Source: Chloroflexota bacterium (GTDB lineage: Bacteria; Chloroflexota; Anaerolineae; Anaerolineales; UBA4823). Taken from it: a stretch of 6,590 nucleotides of DNA. The stretch's first letter is position 1. Each line of letters begins with the position of its first letter. The stretch is taken from assembly GCA_021849525.1 (NCBI GenBank), contig JAJZSS010000089.1, positions 1-6,590 on the forward strand. The letters are read 5' to 3'. Made by a program: the position numbers and the translations under genes. The notes beneath the pieces are model-generated. The model was not told where the DNA came from. It ran no database searches and worked only from the letters and a program-made list of their open reading frames with translations. Of this stretch, positions 1 to 5,789 are shown piece after piece.

Positions 1-52
1 TCCTTTGTTGGAAAGCACCATCTATTTTTATTTTTGCCGCGCATACAATTTC

Positions 53-193
53 ATGAGAAAAGTCCTTCAGGTGGACCAGGCGCGGATAAAACAAATATTA
101 GACCAGCTCGAGGAAGGTGCTCAAGAACCGTTAATCAAGTCTTCTTTCATAGCTTTTCGTGTTTCCCTTGAAGATTGCGGAAATCCGAATTAA
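53..193 (+). CDS. Doubtful small ORF, 46 residues, unknown function
   Basis: An ATG at 53 opens a 46-codon frame ending with TAA at 191-193. The same frame is open upstream to the left edge of the window, so it could equally be the tail of a truncated gene. The middle part is rich in Gln, Glu, Asp and Lys and looks helix-forming; no family is recognised. No Shine-Dalgarno sequence precedes the ATG, and the residues upstream of it (IYFYF, coded by a T-rich run) look like chance translation. It may well be spurious. It is included only because nothing else explains the first 190 bases. Confidence 0.15.
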   Translation: MRKVLQVDQARIKQILDQLEEGAQEPLIKSSFIAFRVSLEDCGNPN

Positions 194-228
194 ACACTAT
201 TTTTGTCAATGTTTTGGCAATCGTCATT

Positions 229-237
229 TGTTAAAAT
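229..237 (+). promoter_or_regulatory. Candidate extended -10 promoter
   Basis: The sequence TGTTAAAAT fits the extended -10 pattern TGnTAnnnT with hexamer TAAAAT at 232-237. No good -35 is seen at 16-18 nt: TTGGCA at 214-219 is too close (12 nt) and TTGTCA at 203-208 too far (23 nt). Transcription would begin near 244 and run through the possible pseudoknot and then the terminator hairpin at 319-360. Confidence 0.35.
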
Positions 238-257
238 ATCCTTAAATCAGGCTCTCT

Positions 258-309
258 TAACCCGGGTGTGCAGGCAAACAAAAAGGGGTTATAACGAGGG
301 GACCTGCAC
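258..309 (+). ncRNA. Possible H-type pseudoknot, leader or small RNA
   Basis: Two inverted repeats interleave. TAACCC (258-263) can pair with GGGTTA (286-291), and GTGCAGG (268-274) can pair with CCTGCAC (303-309). The order A-B-A'-B' is that of an H-type pseudoknot, with an A-rich strand (275-285) between. It lies between a candidate promoter and a terminator-like hairpin, the layout of a regulatory leader or a short independent RNA. I do not recognise a known riboswitch class. Short complementary segments can arise by chance, so this is tentative. Confidence 0.25.
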
Positions 310-318
310 AAAAGAATG

Positions 319-360
319 CCGGCAGAGGTATATGAGGCAGCACCTCTGCCGGTTTGTTTA
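319..360 (+). terminator. Rho-independent terminator-like hairpin
   Basis: A perfect 11-bp GC-rich stem pairs CCGGCAGAGGT (319-329) with ACCTCTGCCGG (342-352) around a 12-nt loop. TTTGTTTA follows immediately, giving a moderate U-tract on the plus strand. It ends 46 nt before the ATG of the PBP-like gene. It either terminates a short upstream RNA, or acts as an attenuator in that gene's leader. The adjoining A-rich bases 311-316 could extend the pairing with the T-run. Confidence 0.7.
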
Positions 361-392
361 ATCCAAATCGGATGGTGGGTGGTGAAAACTGA

Positions 393-400
393 TGTAAAAT
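393..400 (+). promoter_or_regulatory. -10-like box directly before the PBP-like start codon
   Basis: TGTAAAAT ends seven bases before the ATG at 407. A TAAAAT hexamer at 395-400 would place the transcription start on or beside the A of the ATG, giving a leaderless mRNA. This fits the absence of any Shine-Dalgarno sequence (bases just upstream are TTCCCCC). No clear -35 is present at the expected distance. The alternative is that transcription comes from further upstream, through the hairpin at 319-352. Confidence 0.3.
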
Positions 401-406
401 TCCCCC

Positions 407-3319
407 ATGCCTGAAGCATCCCAAATAATTCGCATGCGGGAACGCCGGCGATCGCGACCGAAAACCGGAATATCTCTTAGCCTGGGCATCAGTGGCTTCC
501 TGAGCCTGGGCGTTTCCTTTCTTCTACTCTTAAGTTCACTTGCTTACGTTGCCTTCATTGCAGATTTACCCTCCCCCGATGCCCTGGTCAGCCTGATGGA
601 TGCTGAACGAGGCTTGCTTATTCACCCTACCCAACTGTTGGATCGCAGTGGAGAATATGTTGTTGCCACTTTGCGCCACCCCGCTGCGGCTTCAGCAACC
701 TACTTGTTCGTGCCCAACGATCTATTCTCGTCAGATCAACATATCCCAATCAGCCCTCGCGATAAATCTGATCCCAGTTTTAGCTGGGAAATTATCTTCG
801 TAACAATCGCCACAGCTGATCCGTCATTTTGGCAGCATTCTGGTTTTACCCTGGCCAGCTTAGGCAAGGATAACAACAAGACCCTGGCACAGCAGCTTGT
901 GGCTGAATTTCTGCTCTGGGAAGAACCAGCTGGAATGCGTAAAGTTTTACGGGGAAATTTCCTGGCTGCCCAAATTACAAACCGTTTCGGCCGCGCCCAA
1001 ATCCTTGAGTGGTATTTGAATTCAGCCCAATATGGCCACTTGATTTACGGGGCAGACGCCGCAGCCCATGTCTACTTCGGGAAATCAGCCACTGACCTGA
1101 ACATATCCGAAGCTGTCTGGCTGGCTGCGCTGGCTCAGAATCCTAATTTACCACCCACCCAGGATGATTTTAAACAGCTGCTGAAAGATGTTCAAACCTC
1201 AGGATTCATGAGCCAGGTTGCTCTTGATCAGGCTCAAATGCCTGAACCGCTGATAGACCCAACCAAACGTGTCATCGATAGTTTCGCTCCTGGTTTCAGC
1301 GAGTACACGCTGGCCCGGCTCGGTGAAATCTATAACTTAAACCGTATTCAACGTGGCGGATTGCGAATAACGACGTCGTTAAACACCACATGGCAATTGC
1401 AGGCGACTTGTGCGACTTTCGCCCATCTGGAGCGCTCTGGAACTCCAGTGGAGAAATCCTCCCTGCCGAAGGATTTAGATTGCCAGGCAGAACGATTACT
1501 TTCCACCCTTTCCGGTCCTGCTGGATCACCGGCAGGACAGTTAGCTGCTAATGTCGTCATCCTGGATCCGACCAATGGACAGATCCTCGCTTATGTAGGA
1601 GATCCTAACAGCAATCTCGATCCAGCCAGTTTACCCGGGCATCCTCCCGGTTCCCTTCTGACCCCATTCATCTATTTAACATCGTTCACCCGTGGTTTCA
1701 CTCCCGCCTCACTGGTTTGGGATATCACCTCAGAAGAGGTATTGGCTGAAATTGACAATCGCGACCCGCAAGAACATGGCCCGATGCGACTCAGGATTGC
1801 GATGGCCAATGATTACCTTGTACCCGCTGCGCAGATCATGAATCGGGTTGGCTCAGAGAATATCCAGCGCACAATTCAACAGTTTGGTTTATCTTCTAAC
1901 CTTAATGAAGTTAACGGCTTGCCAGTAAATATTGACCAAACTATTCTACTCGATGGCGGAGACGTAACCTTGTTAGAGGTAGTTCAGGCAATGGGTGTAC
2001 TGGCCAATCAAGGCGTAGCCTCTGGCTCGCTGAAATCAAGCCCCGAAGTTACCAGGGATCCAAATAGCGAAGTCGAACCAGTCGTCGTGCTGGACATCCA
2101 GGATCTCGATGGTCGACCATGGGATCAAATAGCAGCGAGCCGCAACCAACCCATTTTGAGCACCCAACTCGCTTACTTGATCACGAACATCCTCAGCGAT
2201 GAAGCTGCTCGCTGGCCAGCACTGGGCCACCCAAACGCTCTGGAAATCGGTCGTCCGGCCGCGGCGAAACTGGGCAGTACTGCCGCCGGAAAGGATGTCT
2301 GGACGATCGGATACACCCCCCAAATGGTCGTGGGGGTCTGGATCGGTCGCATCAGCTCCGAAATTGAATCTCCGCTTTCGACACAGTTGCCGGCTGCATT
2401 ATGGCACGCTTTGATGCAATTTGCTCACCGGGAGTTACCCTCCCAGGGTTGGACCAAACCCAACGGGATCACCTCACTTGAAGTTTGCGATCCATCGGGC
2501 TTACTACCCTCGTCCAATTGTCCTACCTTGGTGAATGAAATTTTTATCTCTGGAACAGAGCCTATCCAGATGGACAATCTTTATCGTGCAGTTCAAATAA
2601 ATCGAGAAACTGGTCTGCTGGCAACAATCTACACACCCTCCGATCTGGTCGAGGAAAAAATTTATCTTCAAGTACCTCCTGAGGCGATCAGCTGGGCGAA
2701 CCAGGCAGGAATTGTTACACCACCAAATCTGTACGATCTGGTTACATCAGCAGCCCAAAACGATCCGGATGTGATGATTACCTCCCCGGGAATGTATTCG
2801 GTTGTGGGTGGCCAGGTATCCATTACTGGAACTGCAGCTGGAGAAGGTTTTTCTCGCTATCGCATTCAAATAGGACAGGGGCTTAACCCCACTTCCTGGC
2901 TCCAGGTTGGCGATGATAGCCTTAAGCCAATTCACAACGCCGAATTATTAAAGTGGGAGACCCAGGAGCTAAGCGGATTATATACTTTACAACTGCTGGT
3001 CGAACGCACCGATCGCACAGTTCACACCAGTACAATTCAAGTCAGTATCGATAATCAAGCACCAGAAGTCGCAATCCTCTACCCCCAGGCCGGGCAGGTG
3101 ATTGATCTATCAACGATTACAATCCAGACTGAACTCGAAGATGATTTACGATTGGCGTTTGTACGGATTTTGGTTGATGACCGATTAATCGCACAGCTCG
3201 ATCAATCACCCTTCACTGCGATCTGGCAAACTCAAACGGGAGATCATCTCCTGACAGTTGAAGCCACAGACCAGGCGGGAAATCTCAGCACTGCCAGTAT
3301 TCCTTTCACAGTTCGCTAA
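407..3319 (+). CDS. Class A PBP-like protein with degenerate active sites and C-terminal Ig-like domains
   Basis: This 970-residue protein has the layout of a bifunctional peptidoglycan glycosyltransferase/transpeptidase: an Arg-rich cytoplasmic start (10-18), one membrane anchor (about 24-51), a GT51-like domain (about 55-250), a linker with C335 and C359, a transpeptidase-like domain (about 380-675), a C694-DPSGLLP-C705 segment, and two Ig-like beta domains (about 788-882 and 885-969). It would sit outside the membrane. GT51 landmarks remain: AD-x2-F-x2-H-x-G at 137-146, TLAQQLV at 159-165, RK at 178-179, ILEWYLN at 199-205 and YFGKSA at 223-228. However, the catalytic Glu is A137, and the motif-3 Glu appears to be R182. 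In the transpeptidase domain S416 remains, but SxxK reads SLLT (T419), SxN aligns with D469-Y470-L471 and KTG reads K621-L622-G623. The WTIGYTP and VVGVWIG core strands are conserved. It is therefore probably a pseudoenzyme. ATG 407 is chosen as the first start; ATG 434 (M10) is possible. Neither has a Shine-Dalgarno sequence. Confidence 0.9.
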   Translation: MPEASQIIRMRERRRSRPKTGISLSLGISGFLSLGVSFLLLLSSLAYVAFIADLPSPDALVSLMDAERGLLIHPTQLLDRSGEYVVATLRHPAAASATYLFVPNDLFSSDQHIPISPRDKSDPSFSWEIIFVTIATADPSFWQHSGFTLASLGKDNNKTLAQQLVAEFLLWEEPAGMRKVLRGNFLAAQITNRFGRAQILEWYLNSAQYGHLIYGADAAAHVYFGKSATDLNISEAVWLAALAQNPNLPPTQDDFKQLLKDVQTSGFMSQVALDQAQMPEPLIDPTKRVIDSFAPGFSEYTLARLGEIYNLNRIQRGGLRITTSLNTTWQLQATCATFAHLERSGTPVEKSSLPKDLDCQAERLLSTLSGPAGSPAGQLAANVVILDPTNGQILAYVGDPNSNLDPASLPGHPPGSLLTPFIYLTSFTRGFTPASLVWDITSEEVLAEIDNRDPQEHGPMRLRIAMANDYLVPAAQIMNRVGSENIQRTIQQFGLSSNLNEVNGLPVNIDQTILLDGGDVTLLEVVQAMGVLANQGVASGSLKSSPEVTRDPNSEVEPVVVLDIQDLDGRPWDQIAASRNQPILSTQLAYLITNILSDEAARWPALGHPNALEIGRPAAAKLGSTAAGKDVWTIGYTPQMVVGVWIGRISSEIESPLSTQLPAALWHALMQFAHRELPSQGWTKPNGITSLEVCDPSGLLPSSNCPTLVNEIFISGTEPIQMDNLYRAVQINRETGLLATIYTPSDLVEEKIYLQVPPEAISWANQAGIVTPPNLYDLVTSAAQNDPDVMITSPGMYSVVGGQVSITGTAAGEGFSRYRIQIGQGLNPTSWLQVGDDSLKPIHNAELLKWETQELSGLYTLQLLVERTDRTVHTSTIQVSIDNQAPEVAILYPQAGQVIDLSTITIQTELEDDLRLAFVRILVDDRLIAQLDQSPFTAIWQTQTGDHLLTVEATDQAGNLSTASIPFTVR

Positions 3320-3338
3320 GGAACCAATCATTAAATAA

Positions 3339-3372
3339 ATACTGCGGGCGACTTTCGTATCGCCCGCAGTAT
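3339..3372. terminator. Bidirectional terminator between convergent genes
   Basis: A perfect 13-bp stem pairs ATACTGCGGGCGA (3339-3351) with TCGCCCGCAGTAT (3360-3372) around an 8-nt loop. It lies 19 bases after the stop of the PBP-like gene and 21 bases before the stop of the converging protease gene. Read on the minus strand it is followed by TTATTTAATG, a modest U-rich run. On the plus strand the following ATTGAAGG is not U-rich, so it may work better for the protease transcript. Confidence 0.8.
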
Positions 3373-3393
3373 ATTGAAGGTTGAAGCAATCTC

Positions 3394-5145
3394 TTACGGT
3401 ACACTCATCGCGAATGCGTCAAAATCAACCACAATGGGGATCGAGTTGAACGATGAAACCGAAATCCCAGCCAGGCCGGATTTCAGCGAGTTGTCCTTAA
3501 TCGTCTTGACGAACCCACCATTGATGTAAAGGGAAAGCGCCTCGCCCTGACAGACAACCCCATATTCATTGACTTTCTGCCCCATATTGATCAGGGTCGA
3601 TCCACCCGTCCATAATGCACGGTAGGCTTGAGTGTTGTTATCGTACTTCAGAATCGAGTATTCTCCATTACTGGCAATATTGAACTCATACCATCCCCGA
3701 TCTGAATAGCGGCACATCAGGCTGACATTGTTGGCATTCCTGCCCAGGTTTTCCATGGACGTATCGATGCGTACATCAGCCACATCCAAGGCGTTGTTCA
3801 CGAGATACACATAGGTGTCATAGGCCTGAATATCAAACCGCAGCTTACTGTTTTCAGCCTCCAGGCTGAAATTCTCATCTTTACCACTCATCAAAAAGTA
3901 AGTCCAATCCGCGAGGTCATCTTCAAATTCGGTGAAATAATATAGATCGCCTGAAGCAGAGGCGTTCGGATCGATATAGTGATTGGCATTCGAAGCCGAA
4001 TTGCTATTGTCATTACTGGTGCCTGGATCGAAGGTAGCTGCCAGCTCGAGTTCGCGTCCGTTCAACTGGCCTTCCAAAACCTCACCATTCGACCAGCGCA
4101 GCACCTGGATGCTCAATGTATCGGCAGGATCATGGCTGCGCAATATGTCACAATAATCAGCCATCGTACCATCGGTGGCAAGGACCAGGTTTTCCATCAT
4201 TGTGATGATATCGCCCGGCGCTACCCCTGCTTTATCGGCGGCAGAGCCCGACTCAACTGAGGAAACCCATACGCCGGTCAGACTGCCGTCCTCATTGCTG
4301 ACCGCGCTGCCGTTAACGCCTATGGTATCCAGGTTTTTGCCGGTTTTTAGCTCGTCGATCACGGGTTTGGCAACTTCCCTGGAAATCCCGAAGGCCTGCC
4401 GCGTGCTTGCATTGCCGGCATAATGTACACCGATCACTTCGCCGTTGCTGGTGATTACTGGCCCACCGGAATTCCCTGGATTGGTAGCAGCATCATATTC
4501 GATAACTGAATCGACTGATGCCCAGCTGGTTTCGCCATCTGCCTTCGCCTTCGAGATCACGCCTTTGGTCAAAGTAAACTCGGGATCTCCGAGTGGATAA
4601 CCCGCCACATAAATATCCATACCCACGCTGATCTGTCCAGCATAGATATCCAGGTAGTCATAGCCATCCCCGGCAATATCGATGACAGCAAGATCCGAAC
4701 ATTCTGAGACTCCCAGAACGCGGGCATTGCGTGACTCCGTCTCTCCTCCGACCCATACTTTGAGCAAAGCAGAACCAGTAACGACGTGGTTATTCGTAAC
4801 CGCAATCCCGGATGGATCAATGATAAAGCCAGACCCGCGTCCCGCTCCGTTCATGATCAGGCCAATTTCGGGATCGATGAATGTGCCCTGGGCTTCAATC
4901 TGAATAATGGCTTTTTGCACATCTTTTAATTCATGGATTGCTCCACTGGCTGGCGTCTCCGTTGGCACAGCTGCCGGTGGTTCGGTTGGCGCCGGTGTTG
5001 GTTCAGGCGGCGATGTCGGCGGGGTTGTTGCCTGGGCTGGTGCTTCCGTCGCTACAGGAGCCTGGGTAGGACTCCCCCCACCACAAGCGACCAATGCCAC
5101 CATAACCAGGGTGTAAATAAATGGCTTTAAACCTTGGACGCGCAT
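3394..5145 (-). CDS. HtrA-like serine protease lipoprotein with PDZ and C-terminal lectin-like domain
   Basis: This is a 583-residue secreted trypsin-like endopeptidase, probably tethered to the outer face of the membrane by lipid. From the ATG at 5145, a short signal peptide ends in lipobox LVAC with C21 as the lipidated residue. A Thr/Pro/Ala-rich spacer (about 25-68) follows. The protease domain (about 70-270) has an intact triad: H120 in TNNHVV, D151 in SDLAVID and S226 in NPGNSGGPV. A PDZ domain (about 285-365) carries the usual AGVAPGDII core. After an Asn/Ser-rich linker (about 374-398), residues 400-583 form a beta-rich domain (DLADWTYF, GWYEFNI, LSLYINGGFVKTI, DFDAFAMS) resembling concanavalin A-like/LamG or DUF1080-type sugar-binding folds. 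A TTG at 5151 would add two residues, but it sits only 2 nt from the AAGGAG, so the ATG with 8-nt spacing is preferred. The gene converges on the PBP-like gene. Substrate and ligand are unknown. Confidence 0.92.
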   Translation of the reverse strand: MRVQGLKPFIYTLVMVALVACGGGSPTQAPVATEAPAQATTPPTSPPEPTPAPTEPPAAVPTETPASGAIHELKDVQKAIIQIEAQGTFIDPEIGLIMNGAGRGSGFIIDPSGIAVTNNHVVTGSALLKVWVGGETESRNARVLGVSECSDLAVIDIAGDGYDYLDIYAGQISVGMDIYVAGYPLGDPEFTLTKGVISKAKADGETSWASVDSVIEYDAATNPGNSGGPVITSNGEVIGVHYAGNASTRQAFGISREVAKPVIDELKTGKNLDTIGVNGSAVSNEDGSLTGVWVSSVESGSAADKAGVAPGDIITMMENLVLATDGTMADYCDILRSHDPADTLSIQVLRWSNGEVLEGQLNGRELELAATFDPGTSNDNSNSASNANHYIDPNASASGDLYYFTEFEDDLADWTYFLMSGKDENFSLEAENSKLRFDIQAYDTYVYLVNNALDVADVRIDTSMENLGRNANNVSLMCRYSDRGWYEFNIASNGEYSILKYDNNTQAYRALWTGGSTLINMGQKVNEYGVVCQGEALSLYINGGFVKTIKDNSLKSGLAGISVSSFNSIPIVVDFDAFAMSVP

Positions 5146-5153
5146 GTGCAATT

Positions 5154-5159
5154 CTCCTT
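5154..5159 (-). promoter_or_regulatory. Ribosome binding site deciding the protease start
   Basis: On the minus strand AAGGAG lies 8 nt upstream of the ATG at 5143-5145, but only 2 nt upstream of the in-frame TTG at 5149-5151. The spacing favours the ATG. It is the clearest Shine-Dalgarno sequence in the window. Confidence 0.8.
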
Positions 5160-5208
5160 AGTTTTTTGTTCAGTTCGGTAAGAATCGGGGAATAGAGTTA
5201 TAGAAAAA

Positions 5209-5217
5209 AGTTTACCA
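5209..5217 (-). promoter_or_regulatory. Candidate extended -10 promoter for the protease gene
   Basis: On the minus strand TGGTAAACT matches the extended -10 pattern TGnTAnnnT, with hexamer TAAACT at 5214-5209. Transcription would begin near 5202, giving a leader of about 57 nt that includes the AAGGAG. No good -35 lies at 17 nt; TTGCAA on the same strand is about 22 nt upstream, too far. The protease could instead be read through from the Nudix gene 134 bases away. Confidence 0.35.
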
Positions 5218-5279
5218 CTGTTTGATTAAAGGTTCGTTGCAATTAATCCAAATACGGTCTTTTTGACCTAACAAATTTC

Positions 5280-5768
5280 TCAGCCCAAAAGGATCCGCCG
5301 GGTAGAGGAAAAGGCCAGAGAGGGTAATTCGGTACGCGCAAAGAACGCGACGCGATCGACATCATCTTCTGCATGCAGCTCTCCTCCCAGGATATCCGCC
5401 CGGTACACGATCAATATATGCGCCCCACGTTCGTGCTCCTGGCCTGCAATTACATCGATTAAACCGCTCACGCGCACTGTAAGACCGGTTTCTTCGGCAC
5501 ATTCACGCTCAGCAGCCCGCGCCGGATCCTCTCCGGCATCGACAAAACCAGCCGGCAATGTCCACAGGCCACGCTGGGGACTGTTTGCACGCCTGACCAA
5601 CAATATCTTTCCATCCTGTTCAACCAGGACTGCTGCAGCAACTTTGGGATCAACAAAATGAATCCAACCACAGTTTGGACAAACAGTCCGCTGGCGGCCG
5701 AAACGGTCTGCCTGAATTACGGGTGTTCCACATAATGGGCAAAAACGGACTTCGTCGAGTAAAGCCAT
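5280..5768 (-). CDS. Nudix hydrolase with N-terminal zinc ribbon
   Basis: This 162-residue cytoplasmic enzyme should hydrolyse a nucleoside diphosphate linked to another moiety, using a divalent metal. A zinc ribbon of two CxxC pairs (C10/C13 and C30/C33) precedes the Nudix fold. The Nudix box spans residues 74-96 and fits G-x5-E-x7-RE-U-x-EE-x-G-U, with G74, E80, R88-E89, E92-E93 and G95; the first hydrophobic position is C90. The ribbon recalls NADH pyrophosphatase (NudC), but the SQPWPxPxS signature of that family is absent, so an ADP-ribose or nucleotide-sugar pyrophosphatase-like role is as likely. The exact substrate cannot be read from sequence. It starts 15 nt after the upstream gene's stop, has no Shine-Dalgarno sequence and is probably translationally coupled. 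The protein ends soon after LAFSSTRRILLG, so its C-terminus is short. Confidence 0.9.
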   Translation of the reverse strand: MALLDEVRFCPLCGTPVIQADRFGRQRTVCPNCGWIHFVDPKVAAAVLVEQDGKILLVRRANSPQRGLWTLPAGFVDAGEDPARAAERECAEETGLTVRVSGLIDVIAGQEHERGAHILIVYRADILGGELHAEDDVDRVAFFARTELPSLAFSSTRRILLG

Positions 5769-5771
5769 ATC

Positions 5772-5789
5772 CGATAAAGTTATTTATCG
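5772..5789 (-). repeat. Perfect inverted repeat over the anti-sigma/Nudix junction
   Basis: On the minus strand CGATAAA (5789-5783) and TTTATCG (5778-5772) form a perfect 7-bp stem with a TAAC loop. The left arm contains the TAA stop of the upstream gene (5786-5784). The right arm ends 3 nt before the ATG of the Nudix gene, where a ribosome binding site would normally be. The stem is AT-rich and weak, so it could be melted by ribosomes finishing the upstream gene, or serve as a protein operator. It may also be chance. Confidence 0.45.

Larger units (their letters stand above)
1..406. other. Non-coding or weakly coding region upstream of the PBP-like gene
   Basis: No convincing gene was found in this 406-base stretch. 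The first part is AT-rich and carries only a short doubtful ORF. The second half holds a candidate extended -10 promoter (229-237), two interleaved inverted repeats that could form a pseudoknot (258-309), a strong hairpin followed by T-rich sequence (319-360) and a second -10-like box right before the PBP-like start codon (395-400). These are listed separately. The stretch may be the leader region of the PBP-like gene, a small RNA gene, or the end of an upstream transcription unit. Confidence 0.6.
5152..5279. other. Intergenic region between Nudix and protease genes
   Basis: This 128-base gap is AT-rich. Besides the ribosome binding site and the candidate -10 box, the minus strand carries a small GGTC-AAAAA-GACC hairpin (about 5258-5270) after the Nudix stop, too short and without a U-tract to count as a terminator. 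No ORF or RNA gene is visible. The protease may be on its own transcript or partly read through. Confidence 0.5.

Noticed and set aside
264..280. Resemblance of GTGCAGGCAAAC to the c-di-GMP-I riboswitch core
   Set aside because: Only a short string is similar. The remaining conserved core and the tetraloop-receptor helices of that riboswitch are not present.
231..419. Minus-strand 62-residue frame in the leader region
   Set aside because: It reads across the terminator hairpin and possible pseudoknot, has no ribosome binding site or recognisable motif, and overlaps the start of the PBP-like gene.
2036..2323. Minus-strand 95-residue frame inside the PBP-like gene
   Set aside because: It lies wholly within the transpeptidase-like domain, whose plus-strand translation has clear family features. 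The minus-strand product shows no family pattern.
407..3319. PBP-like gene as a decaying pseudogene
   Set aside because: The frame is open over 970 codons with conserved structural motifs, cysteines and terminal domains. Only catalytic positions are altered, which fits a pseudoenzyme better than random decay.
4907..5130. Plus-strand frames rich in Gly, Val, Arg and Trp
   Set aside because: They are antisense shadows of the low-complexity Thr/Pro/Ala spacer of the protease lipoprotein.
5280..5768. Assignment of the Nudix protein as NudC (NADH pyrophosphatase)
   Set aside because: The zinc ribbon is similar, but the SQPWPxPxS signature downstream of the Nudix box is absent and the protein is much shorter than NudC.
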